This document shows, piece by piece, positions 9,396 through 18,781 of a stretch of 39,957 nucleotides of DNA. Source of the stretch: Acidobacteriota bacterium (lineage in GTDB: Bacteria; Acidobacteriota; Blastocatellia; Pyrinomonadales; Pyrinomonadaceae). The translations under genes were made by a program, and so were the position numbers. The DNA lies in NCBI GenBank assembly GCA_020200155.1, contig JAIVJG010000206.1, positions 1 through 39,957 of the forward strand, written 5' to 3'. The stretch's first letter is position 1. Every line of letters begins with the position of its first letter. The notes under the pieces were generated by a model that saw nothing but the letters and a program-made list of their open reading frames with translations, ran no database searches and was not told the origin of the DNA.

Positions 9396-10811
9396 TTATT
9401 TTCCCCGGTCAACTTTTTTTTCGCTGATGATGAAAGTCGGAACCATCCCGCCGCCCGACGAGACGTTGGCGAGTTCGGTGGACGACAGGCGCGTGAAGGC
9501 CGAGCCGACCTTGCCGTTGAAGAGCATCGGGTCGAGGTCAACGAGTTGCTCCGCGTATAGCACGGAGCCATCCTCCTGCAAGGCCGGAAACACTTCGCGC
9601 GCCGTGCGGACGCGCTCCTGCACGATGTAATCGCCGTTCGCCAGTGCGGCGCGGACGGCCTCTTCCCACGCTATCTCGTCCGTGTTCCAACCGATGTAGA
9701 TACCGTGCCCGCCGTAGTCGTCGTTGGGCTTGAGCACGAGTTGGTCGCGGTTATTTACGATGAACGCGAGCAGGTCAACCTGTTCGCCGTGGCGCTCTGT
9801 CTGCTCCTCGCGCACGACGCGCGTCCAGGGTACGTGCCTGGCAATCGCGGCGCGCTCATCGTCGTTGAAAAGCAATGCGTAGCGCTCGTTCGTGAGCACC
9901 GCGAAGAGGGCTTTTTTGTGAATCAGCTTGGAGCGGAAGCTGTTGACCATGCAGACGGCGCGTGCGCGATAGGCGTCGAGCAACGCGGGGTGCTTCTCCA
10001 TGATCGGCAGATACTCGTTGACGAGAAGTCGCTTGTAGACGATGTCAATCTCGAAGTCGCCGGCGCGGAGTCGCCCGCCGGAAAATTTCATATCTTCGGG
10101 CGCACAGATAATCGAAGGATAGCCCTCAGCCTCGAAGTATTCTTTAAACAGCTCGAACTCTTTCTGCGTCGGCAGGCCCTTCAAGTCCACAATCGCGATG
10201 TGCGGCGTGCGTTCAGGCTTGCGCCCCAGAAACTCCTTGTAAGCTTTGGTGAGAGTTTCGAGCATCAGTGGCCGTCCCTGAAAACGGCGCAGGTTGTAAC
10301 GCTCCGCGAAGCGTTGCACGACGGGGAGCGACTGGAAAATTTCGTAAGCGGCGTCGGCGTAGGCGATGCCGGCGGGGCTTTCGCCGTTGAGTTCGACGAA
10401 ACTGTAATCGTCTTCGATGAGAAAAGAATCGAGCCGCGCCGTGGGCGAGACGGCGGCGTAGCCGGGATCAATCTTGACGAGGTCGCGCTCGATGTCTGTC
10501 AGCCCAAGCTCGTTGATGAGCGACTCGTCCTCGACCGCCGCGTCCTTGACCTTCTGAATGGCGCTCCAGACCGTTTCGCAAATCCTCGTCACCCGTGCGA
10601 AGTCGGCTTCGGTGACGAAGTGCGGGCGCAGGTAGGGCGAGAGGCGTCGCCCGCCGAAAATCAGCCTGGCGCGCTCCAATCCTTCGTCGAGCATCCGCCG
10701 CGAGCTTTCGGCGAGGTCGCCCTGCTCAAGCAATTGGTGGTAATACTCAACGGCTTCGTGCAACATGCGCGTACCCTTGCAATAAATTCTTTGACCGGCG
10801 ATTTGATACAA
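9396..10811 (-). CDS. ATP-grasp-type ligase-like protein (likely circularly permuted ATP-grasp)
   Basis: LVLKPNDDYGGHGIYIGW and YIVQERVR ATP-grasp motifs, DYSFVELNGESPAGIAYADA; start could be MLHEAVE at about 10766. Confidence 0.75.
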   Translation of the reverse strand: MYQIAGQRIYCKGTRMLHEAVEYYHQLLEQGDLAESSRRMLDEGLERARLIFGGRRLSPYLRPHFVTEADFARVTRICETVWSAIQKVKDAAVEDESLINELGLTDIERDLVKIDPGYAAVSPTARLDSFLIEDDYSFVELNGESPAGIAYADAAYEIFQSLPVVQRFAERYNLRRFQGRPLMLETLTKAYKEFLGRKPERTPHIAIVDLKGLPTQKEFELFKEYFEAEGYPSIICAPEDMKFSGGRLRAGDFEIDIVYKRLLVNEYLPIMEKHPALLDAYRARAVCMVNSFRSKLIHKKALFAVLTNERYALLFNDDERAAIARHVPWTRVVREEQTERHGEQVDLLAFIVNNRDQLVLKPNDDYGGHGIYIGWNTDEIAWEEAVRAALANGDYIVQERVRTAREVFPALQEDGSVLYAEQLVDLDPMLFNGKVGSAFTRLSSTELANVSSGGGMVPTFIISEKKVDRGK

Positions 10812-10865
10812 CGAGCGGTTTGTGACGACAAGATTAGCACAACACTCGTGGGACGGGCTAAATAA

Positions 10866-10895
10866 AAAGGCCCGGCTCTTTCGATCCGGGCTGCT
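10866..10895 (-). terminator. Rho-independent terminator of the sigma/anti-sigma/PDZ operon (minus strand)
   Basis: Reverse strand: GCCCGG-loop-CCGGGC followed by CTTTTTATTT (stem arms 10870-10875 / 10886-10891). Confidence 0.7.
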
Positions 10896-10939
10896 TTATC
10901 CAGCAACCGCGCGGGCGATGTGGATAAGATGATGGATTC

Positions 10940-12890
10940 TTATTTCAGGTCGCCGATTGAGAGCTTGATCGCAGTTCTCTGCCCCGCGCGGACTATGCCG
11001 AGCGCGAGTCTGTCGTCAATTTCGTTGCGTAATTTGCCGCGCAGCTCGAACCATCTGAAGGGTTGCCCGTTAATCGTCTCAATCATGTCGCCGGCACGCA
11101 GGCCGCTCTTCGCGGCGGGGCTTTCGGGGCGCACGGTCAAGACCAGCACGCCGCTTTTTGCGCCGAAACGGGCGGCGCTGCGGGGCGTCAGGCCGATCAC
11201 TTCGAGGCCGAGGGGTTGCCATGGACTCGCCCACATAGCGCCCGTCGGCGGCATCATCGGATACCCTGTCGCTTCGGCCATGATGCGCGCCAGTAGACGC
11301 CCGGCGCGCTTCGCTCGGAGCCGGCGGCGCTGTGACCTGTACACCTTCCGGCCCTTTGGCGACGGAGCGACGCACTACAGCCCGCGCATCTCTCAACTCC
11401 GCGCGCAGTCCGCGCGCTTCCGCCTCGGCGGTCGCGAGCGCGGGATTCTGCGTCCCGCTTAACACGACCGGCACGTTCAGAGGCGACGTCCCCTTCGCGC
11501 GCCAGATGGTGAAGTCAATGGAAGCGCCTACGCTCGACTCACGCAGCAAGAGCGAGAGGTCTTCGATGCCGCGCACTTCGCGTCCGCCGAGCCGCGTGAC
11601 GAGATCGCCGGGACGCAGTCCCGCCAGCGCAGCGGGAGTGCCCGGCGCGACCGAAGTTAAAAGCACGCCCTGCTTATCCTGTAGCAGCGGCAACAACAGT
11701 TCAGGCTTCCACCCCTTATTCAACCAGAAAGAGATTGGGAAGGTGGTGGCCGCGTCGCCGCGTGCGCCGAGCCACGGTTGTGGGACGCTGGCGCGACGGG
11801 CCAGCACGCGCGTGGCTGCCCCGTGCATCACTTCGAGCGGCACAATCTTCGTCCCTCCCACGCCGCTCTGCGCGACGATGCCGACCGGCGCGCCGGACGA
11901 GTTCGTCGCGACTGCGCCCGTCCATGCAGGGGAGATAAGAGACGCATGCGCCGTCGCCTGCATGGCCTTCCCGGAAGGCGCACGCTTCACTTCGGTCAGC
12001 AATCCTTCGGTCTGCTCCATGCTCAGGTAGATGACGCCTTCATCACCCGCGAGGCCGCTCTGCGCCCTCGTCGCGGCGAGCGGAGCCTGCGCCGGTGCGA
12101 ACAAGCGCACGCGCTGGCCGACGGTGGGAGTCTCCGTGTCGCCTTCGTCTCCCCTTGACGACAGCAGCGGCTCGGCGGCTTCGAGCAGGGACAATCCGGT
12201 CGAGGCGTCAAGGCCGATGAACTTCGCCGCGACCCTTGTGCCGTCCGCGCGCACAAGCATGAAATCGGGAAGCTCTTCCTTCGACTCTTCCGGGAACAGG
12301 CCGCGCGGGAACTGCGGTTCGGGCATTGACTCAAGCTCGACCTCGGCCTGCGGCAGACGCGCCACCACCGTCCGCCCGTCTTCCGAAACAAGTCCCGCGA
12401 CGATGTTCGTATGCACGTCCGCGATGGTCGGGAATTTATCAATCTCCAGAGAGGGCGGGCTGGTCAGTGCCAACCACGTCAGTAGCTTCCACCCGCACAG
12501 ACGGTGTACGACCGTCACAACCTGACGGGGCGGCGGCGGCGGTGCGACGGGAGAAGCAGGTGCTGTGGGCGTAGCCAATAGCCCCGGGGGCAAGGGCTTC
12601 GCGGGAGCGGCCTGCGGCGCACGCGCCGACGGAGTGGCGGCGGCGGTCGGAGACGGAGGCACGGGCTTTATGTGCGGCGCGGCGACGGGACGGCGCTTGG
12701 CTGTCGTCGCCGGCTGTCTGTCCTGAATCTCCCCAGGCTGAGGAGGAGCAGTTGGCGCGCTCCCTTCCTGCGCGCGTGCAGGCACGGCGGCGAATAGCAG
12801 AAAGACGGCGCACAGCGGCCACGCCGTAATGATGCCCCGGCGCGACGAACGTGCCGAACATCCAACTTTCTTGTGACAGTCTCTCAGCAT
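10940..12890 (-). pseudogene. HtrA-like protein with two PDZ domains, frameshifted; protease active site apparently degenerate
   Basis: ORF 11079-12890 carries signal peptide, trypsin-like fold region and PDZ1 (GVLLTSVAPGTPAALAGLRPGDLVTRLGG); ORF 10940-11344 in another frame carries PDZ2 (GVLVLTVRPESPAAKSGLRAGDMIETINGQPF); frame switch around 11300-11330. Confidence 0.75.
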
Positions 12891-12901
12891 TAAACTCCTG
12901 A

Positions 12902-13726
12902 CTACCAGATGCCCTCTTTGTCTGCGAGACGGGCGGTCGCGCGCTCTCGCAAGCGCCCGACGGAATCCTGTGCGCCGAAGCTGACGGGCTTCATCGAAAC
13001 GTAGCGCACGCCCCCGCGCTCGTCGCGCAGAACGACACGCAGTGGATCGGCGGAAGAGCTGACGGTGATGGCGACGGGCGGGACGCGGCCTGGGACTTCA
13101 AAGTTTGACGGCACTTCGCCCCTCGTTGAAATGCTCGCCCCTTTCACATCAGCGTTGATGAAGTTAACGGACTGAGCTTCGACATCGAGGCGCTTCGGTC
13201 TCGCGCCCGGTTCGTTCATAGTGCTCAGTCTCCGCTGGCTTTTAATTTTCGCGCTCGCCGGTTTGATCTCAACAGGCTCGCTTCTCTCCACGCGCAAAGT
13301 TGTCTGCACTGCATCCGCCCTTTCACTCTTGAACGGAACCACAGCGGGCGAAGTTGCGACGGGCGCGGACGGCACTTGGGCGACAGGCTGGCTCGTCGTC
13401 TCGCGCCTGAGAAAGATCGAAGTGGCGACTACCAGCGCGAAGCACGCGGCGAGCGTGATTGAGACAAGGCCGGGAACGAAGCGCGAGCGCAGCCACGGGC
13501 TGCGCTCCAGACTTTTCGCGCCGGCCATACGCGCACGCAGGCGAAATTCAAAATCCGGCGGGGCCGCGACCCTCTCAAGCTCGCCGACCAGTCGGTTGAG
13601 GGACGCACGCTCCTCGTAAAAATCGAGACAACGGCGGCACGCTGCGAGATGCGCCCGCGCCTCGCGGCTCAGTGTCGCGCCGCTTGCCGCTTCCTCCATC
13701 TCCAATATGTAAAGCTTACAGTTCAT
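12902..13726 (-). CDS. Anti-sigma factor with N-terminal zinc-finger-like motif and one TM helix
   Basis: AHLAACRRCLDF (HxxxCxxC), TM VSITLAACFALVVATSIFL; directly downstream of ECF sigma gene. Confidence 0.8.
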   Translation of the reverse strand: MNCKLYILEMEEAASGATLSREARAHLAACRRCLDFYEERASLNRLVGELERVAAPPDFEFRLRARMAGAKSLERSPWLRSRFVPGLVSITLAACFALVVATSIFLRRETTSQPVAQVPSAPVATSPAVVPFKSERADAVQTTLRVERSEPVEIKPASAKIKSQRRLSTMNEPGARPKRLDVEAQSVNFINADVKGASISTRGEVPSNFEVPGRVPPVAITVSSSADPLRVVLRDERGGVRYVSMKPVSFGAQDSVGRLRERATARLADKEGIW

Positions 13727-13744
13727 TGCTGCACCTGACTTCCA

Positions 13745-14404
13745 TCACAGATATGCTTTCAACTTGTCGCGCAGGAACGCGCGCGCGCGATTGATGCGCG
13801 ACTTGACCGTGCCCTCGCTCATCTGGAGGATGCACGCGATCTCTTCGTAGCTGCGCTCCTCCACATCGCGGAGCACGAGCGGAGCGCGATACTTTTCCGG
13901 GAGCGACGCGATGGCACGCGCTATCGCAGCACGCCTTTCGTCCTCGACGTATGCGGCATCCTGCAACGGGCGCAAGTCCGGCGGGTCAAGCTCGCACCCA
14001 GTGCCCGTCTGATCGCCGCCCTGAAAGAACGTTGTCAGCGACACCAGCCTCCGTCGTTTGCGCCGCCGCAGTTCGCTGATCGCGAGGTTCGTCGCGATGC
14101 GATAGATGTATGTCGAGAAGGCGTAGTTCGTCTGGTAACGCTCAGCCGCGCCATAGACGCGCATGAAGGTCTCCTGCGCCAGATCAACCGCCAGTTCGTA
14201 ATCGTTCGTCATCCGGTAGACGAAATTCGTAATCTGGTTGCGGTAGCGCCTGACGAGTTCGGCGAAAGCCGCCTCGTCGCCCGCGAGCGTCGCTTCCAGC
14301 AGGCCGTGATCCGAGAGCGGTTCGACAGAGGGAGACACGGACACGGAAGCCGTCCCCGTCGCCGTGGAGAACAACAGCTCGTCGGTGGATGTAATCGCGC
14401 TCAT
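13745..14404 (-). CDS. RNA polymerase sigma factor, ECF (RpoE-like)
   Basis: Region 2 FAELVRRYRNQITNFVYRMTNDYELAVDLAQETFMRVY; region 4 LPEKYRAPLVLRDVEERSYEEIACILQMSEGTVKSRINRARAFLRDKL; start MSAITSTD at 14404 preferred over 14662. Confidence 0.9.
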   Translation of the reverse strand: MSAITSTDELLFSTATGTASVSVSPSVEPLSDHGLLEATLAGDEAAFAELVRRYRNQITNFVYRMTNDYELAVDLAQETFMRVYGAAERYQTNYAFSTYIYRIATNLAISELRRRKRRRLVSLTTFFQGGDQTGTGCELDPPDLRPLQDAAYVEDERRAAIARAIASLPEKYRAPLVLRDVEERSYEEIACILQMSEGTVKSRINRARAFLRDKLKAYL

Positions 14405-14684
14405 ACAGGACAGGCGGGCTTCTTGAAATCGCGTCGAAACTTTTAAATACCGGCCATAACAGCGGCTTTTGCTGTGCGAGCAGCGCGGCGACGGAATTAT
14501 ACACCCGTAGAGCGTTCCGCCCGGATGATATACACGCCGGATGTCCGGCGCAGTTCCGTAAAAATCGCTCTTGTATGGAGACGCCTGAAGCTTTCCGCGT
14601 GATTGCCGGGCAGAGGGGAACAGCCTGCTTGACGGCGGATGAGTCGGGCACATTTTATCCACGCGTTCGCTGCGTACTCGCGAG

Positions 14685-14693
14685 TGCTATAAT
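14685..14693 (+). promoter_or_regulatory. Possible extended -10 promoter upstream of the three-gene electron-transfer unit
   Basis: TGCTATAAT (TGnTATAAT), about 100 nt upstream of the CDS at 14792; no convincing -35. Confidence 0.35.
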
Positions 14694-14791
14694 GCCGCTG
14701 CTCCTGTTGGTCAACTCCGCATCTTTGCCGGATCGGGTCAACCATTCCGGCGCGACTCCCGGCGACATCGTCCGAGCAGTTTACGTCTGTT

Positions 14792-17266
14792 ATGACGAAG
14801 CAAATCACAAAGCACAGGGACATCCTGCGCGCCATTGAGAACGTCGAGATAATCTCGGAACTGGTCGAGCGGCGCGACGGCCATTACGTGCACGAACTCG
14901 ACCTCGAAGTGATCGCCTACGGTCGCAACTACAACGGCAAAAAGGTCGGCCCCTACGTCCGGCTGTTCGAGTATGCGCCGGGCGAAGTGCTGCTCCGGGA
15001 GGGCGACTGGGGCGGTAACACTTTTTACATCTCCGTCGCGGGCGCGCTCGACGTGTACGTGAAAGACACCGCGAGCGGCGAAGACAGGAAGGTCGGGGAG
15101 ATTCCGCCCGGCACGAGCTTCGGCGAAATGTCCGTCCTCGCCGGTATCCCGCGAAACGCGACAATCCGAGTCCCGCCGGACTCGACAGCCTCCGTTCTCG
15201 AACTCACACGGCCTGCCCTCCGGCTGCTGCGAAAGTTTCCACGCTTCGGCCAACAACTCGACGCCACTTATCGCCAGCACGGTTTGGCTCGCGCGCTCGT
15301 CGAGGTCAAGCAGTTTACGGGCGACGCTTTCAGCGCAGAGCTAATCGAGAAACTCGGCCAAGCCGCGCGCTTCATGGTCTATTCCAGACACCACGTACTT
15401 TTTCGCGAAGGCGACCCGGTTGACCGCGTCGTCTTCATCCGCAACGGATGGGTGCGGCGCGTGCGCGGCATGGGTGCAGGGACGCTTGGAGTCGAACAGT
15501 TGGCCTCCGGCCTGGGCGAACAGGAAGGCGTGGACTTTCTCGGCGAGGGCAATTGCCTGGGACTCGAAGGCGTCAGCCGGGATCGGCATTGGGGCTACAC
15601 GGCGACGGTCTTACAGCGCACCGAAGCGCTCGAAGTCTCAATTCCGCGCCTGCGCGCAGACGAGCGTTTGCGCGAGACGCTGGCGCGCACCTTCGCGGAC
15701 TTCTCGCTCGCCGACGACGTTGTCTCGGTTTCCACGCGTCTCGACAAACGCGTCATCACGGCGACCGAGCGAGAGATCGCGACGGGCATCGTGGACGGCG
15801 CGAATTTGCTCGTGATGGACATGGACAAGTGCGTGCGCTGCGGCAACTGCTCGCTGGCCTGTCACAAGGTACACGGCCAGTCGCGTCTGCTGCGCCGAGG
15901 CATCCACATCGAAAGACCTTTGAAGCTCGGCGGCGTTTCGACTCAGCACGTCCTTGTGCCTTCTGTGTGTATGCACTGTCAAGACCCCGAATGCCTGACC
16001 GGCTGCCCGACCGGGGCCATCGGTCGCTTCGTCGGCGGGCAGATTGATATTGACCCGAAGACCTGCATCGGTTGCGGCGACTGCGCCACGCAATGCCCCT
16101 ACAACGCGATCTCGATGATTCAGCGCAAGCCGGACGCGCCCGCGCCTGAACCTTTCGCCGCACGCATCACAGGCTGGCTGAACCTCGCTCCCGAAAAGCT
16201 CCCGCCGCCCGTGGCGGCGACGGAAAACCTGCTCGCCGCAAAATGTAATCTCTGCGCAGGCACACGGCTTAACCCGCCGGGGGCGCGCACCGAAAGCTAT
16301 TCGTGCCAGGAGAACTGTCCCACAGGCGCGCTCGTGCGCGTCAACCCGCGCGAGTATTTCACGGAAGTCAACCAGCGCCTCGGCTTCATCTATCGCGACC
16401 AGACGCACGCCATCGGTCGCAACATCCACAAGCGCGACACGCTCGCGCGCCTCTTCCACGCATTCGGCATCGTCGCCACCATCGCCGTCGTCCTGCTCAT
16501 CGTGCGCGGGCTGCTCCGCCACGGCCTCGACGGGCGACTCGGCGACACGTGGCTGACGCTTCGATGGATTACCGGCCTCGTCGGACTCTTCGGCGTGGCG
16601 GCGGTGATGACTTATCCCGCGCGGAAACAAGTCTACAGGCGTCGTGCGGGGCCGCTCCGCTACTGGATGCTGGCGCACGTCTATCTCGGTTTGATCGCGG
16701 GCGTCGTGCTCCTGCTGCACGGCGGGCGCGCGACGGGAGGCTTGCTGACTTCAGCCCTGATGATGACGTTCGACGCCGTCATCCTCACTGGCCTCTTCGG
16801 ACTCGCATGCTACTACGTCTGCCCGCGCGTGATGACGAGCATCGAAGGCGAGCCGCTGCTCGTCGAAGACCTGCAAGCGCGACGCGCAGAGTTGCGCGCG
16901 ACGTTGTCCGACATCGCCTTCGGCAGCGGCGGGAGCCTGCACGCCTCACTCCGTAGAAAGGCGCGCGGCAGATTCCTGTCTGTCTCGTTCCTGCTGCGCC
17001 AGTACTTCAGGCGCGAGCCTTTGCCGGAGTTGCTGGCCTCTGCGCGCGGAGAATTTGAGGGCGAGGCACGAAGCCTCGACGCGGAATCGCGCCATACGTT
17101 GTTGGAAATCATCGAGGCATCCGTCACGCTGCGACGCGTTGATTCGCTCATCTACCTGCATCAACTACTCAAGCTCTGGCTCGCGCCTCACGTAGTGGCG
17201 ACTTCGCTGATGCTTGTGCTGATGCTTGTTCACGTCATTCAAGTCGTCTTTTTCGCTGTGCGTTAG
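14792..17266 (+). CDS. Fusion protein: two cyclic-nucleotide-binding-like domains, four [4Fe-4S] ferredoxin motifs, C-terminal membrane cytochrome-b-like domain
   Basis: CNB1 phosphate-cassette-like FGEMSVLAGIPRNATIRV; degenerate second CNB (LFREGDPVDRVVFIRNGWVRRV); Fe-S motifs CVRCGNCSLAC, CMHCQDPECLTGCP, CIGCGDCATQCP, CNLC...CQENCP; C-terminal TM helices with His (AHVYLGLIAGVVLLLHGG, LAPHVVATSLMLVLMLVHVIQ). Confidence 0.85.
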   Translation: MTKQITKHRDILRAIENVEIISELVERRDGHYVHELDLEVIAYGRNYNGKKVGPYVRLFEYAPGEVLLREGDWGGNTFYISVAGALDVYVKDTASGEDRKVGEIPPGTSFGEMSVLAGIPRNATIRVPPDSTASVLELTRPALRLLRKFPRFGQQLDATYRQHGLARALVEVKQFTGDAFSAELIEKLGQAARFMVYSRHHVLFREGDPVDRVVFIRNGWVRRVRGMGAGTLGVEQLASGLGEQEGVDFLGEGNCLGLEGVSRDRHWGYTATVLQRTEALEVSIPRLRADERLRETLARTFADFSLADDVVSVSTRLDKRVITATEREIATGIVDGANLLVMDMDKCVRCGNCSLACHKVHGQSRLLRRGIHIERPLKLGGVSTQHVLVPSVCMHCQDPECLTGCPTGAIGRFVGGQIDIDPKTCIGCGDCATQCPYNAISMIQRKPDAPAPEPFAARITGWLNLAPEKLPPPVAATENLLAAKCNLCAGTRLNPPGARTESYSCQENCPTGALVRVNPREYFTEVNQRLGFIYRDQTHAIGRNIHKRDTLARLFHAFGIVATIAVVLLIVRGLLRHGLDGRLGDTWLTLRWITGLVGLFGVAAVMTYPARKQVYRRRAGPLRYWMLAHVYLGLIAGVVLLLHGGRATGGLLTSALMMTFDAVILTGLFGLACYYVCPRVMTSIEGEPLLVEDLQARRAELRATLSDIAFGSGGSLHASLRRKARGRFLSVSFLLRQYFRREPLPELLASARGEFEGEARSLDAESRHTLLEIIEASVTLRRVDSLIYLHQLLKLWLAPHVVATSLMLVLMLVHVIQVVFFAVR

Positions 17267-17292
17267 GGTTGGTTTCGATTGAACAAAGTCTA

Positions 17293-18750
17293 ATGATGGA
17301 GACGCAGGCCAGCAAGTACATCATCACGCGGGAAGATTTGAACGTTGATCCCATCGCGCTCCTGACGGACGGGTTGAAGATCGGTCGTCTGCCGGGTTGC
17401 GAGTTGGTCTTGAATCACCCGACCGTGTCGCGACTCCACGCCGGGATCAACGCGGCGGACGGGCGCTTCTACGTTTTCAATTTCAGCCATTCGAGCGGCA
17501 CGACGCTGAACGGGCGAGTCATCCCCGTCGAGGAGGCGGAGGTGCTTGCCGACGGCGACGCGCTCCAGATCGGCCCTTTCATCCTCCACGCCCAACGCCA
17601 GGGCGACGCACTCAATCTACGCGTCTCGCTTCAGGTAGCGGTAAAAATCGGCGAGGTGGAAGCCCGCGACGACATTCACGCCGCATCCACACGGGCCGTC
17701 GAAGCCAAACAGGACGCGAGACTGATGAGCGGTATTTCAGACTCTTTGAGCGTCTTCTGGGAAAAGCGCAAACGCGAGGCCGGCAAGATGCAACGCCTGT
17801 CGGCGCTCAGGCCGCAGGCCCCTTCACGCGTCCTCGGCAAGGCGCGTTTCAACTGGACACCGACGCGCGACCTCGTGCGACCCTGGCCCGTCTCCGTCTT
17901 CGTCTGGGGAGTCATCGTCGTCGGACTTCTCTCCGTCGTCGCCGCCGTCGGATATACGAAGGCTTTCTCGCCCGCCCCACTCTCCGGCGCGCACGCACGC
18001 GCGACGGCGCAAGTCGCGCCCGCGATTGCCGTGCGACCAAACGCCAACTCGTGTACGACGTGCCACACGCTCAAGTCGGGCATGGAATCAAACTGCGCCG
18101 CCTGTCATCAGACGGAAGCGTTTGCAGCCACCATCACGAAGCCGCATGTGGACGCGGGCATCACCTGCGTCAACTGTCACGCGGAGCATCGTGGCGTCGA
18201 GTTCAGCCCCGCCGCCGACGGCGTGCAGGCGTGCGCGAGTTGCCACGACGACGCGAACCATCAACTCTATCGTGGGAAGCCAGTGAAGACTCCGCACGGC
18301 GGCACGTTCGGCTATCCGGTGGCTAACGGCAAGTGGGTTTGGGCCGGACTCGATCAAGCGGAGTGGGCACGGAAGCCGCCCGGCGTGCGCGAGGCGCTCG
18401 GGCGAATGGAGGACGCAGCGCATCGCCAACCCACTGCCGGCGACGCGGCAGACCGACAGCGCAGCGCGCAGTTTCACATCCTGCACCTGCACCGCGTGAA
18501 GACCGTGGAAGGTCTGCGAGGAAACAAAGACGGTGAGATGTCCTGCTCAAGCTGTCATCAATCGTTCGCGCCGATTGATCGCATCACGCCGCGCACCACC
18601 TGCGCTTCGTGCCACAACGGAAACCGCGCCGGGCGCTTTCAAAGCGTGGTCGCCGGGGATCAGCCGAACTGTGTTTCGTGCCACGTCCAGCACTTTAAAG
18701 ACGCGCGACCGTGGGCGTCATTATTTCTCGACGGAGCGCGCGGGCAATAG
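17293..18750 (+). CDS. FHA domain - TM helix - heptahaem c-type cytochrome fusion
   Basis: FHA signatures KIGRLPGCELVL, TVSRLHAGI, FSHSSGTTLNGR; TM PVSVFVWGVIVVGLLSVVAAVGY; seven CXXCH: CTTCH, CAACH, CVNCH, CASCH, CSSCH, CASCH, CVSCH; alternative TTG start 17269. Confidence 0.88.
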   Translation: MMETQASKYIITREDLNVDPIALLTDGLKIGRLPGCELVLNHPTVSRLHAGINAADGRFYVFNFSHSSGTTLNGRVIPVEEAEVLADGDALQIGPFILHAQRQGDALNLRVSLQVAVKIGEVEARDDIHAASTRAVEAKQDARLMSGISDSLSVFWEKRKREAGKMQRLSALRPQAPSRVLGKARFNWTPTRDLVRPWPVSVFVWGVIVVGLLSVVAAVGYTKAFSPAPLSGAHARATAQVAPAIAVRPNANSCTTCHTLKSGMESNCAACHQTEAFAATITKPHVDAGITCVNCHAEHRGVEFSPAADGVQACASCHDDANHQLYRGKPVKTPHGGTFGYPVANGKWVWAGLDQAEWARKPPGVREALGRMEDAAHRQPTAGDAADRQRSAQFHILHLHRVKTVEGLRGNKDGEMSCSSCHQSFAPIDRITPRTTCASCHNGNRAGRFQSVVAGDQPNCVSCHVQHFKDARPWASLFLDGARGQ

Positions 18751-18781
18751 TTAAGACGCGTCGCGCGCCACACTGAATTGC

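Noticed and set aside
9705-10865. 386-aa plus-strand ORF opposite the ATP-grasp gene
   Set aside because: Antisense shadow with no recognisable domain; the minus-strand frame carries ATP-grasp motifs
15638-16720. 360-aa minus-strand ORF inside the CNB/Fe-S gene
   Set aside because: Antisense shadow of a strongly supported coding region
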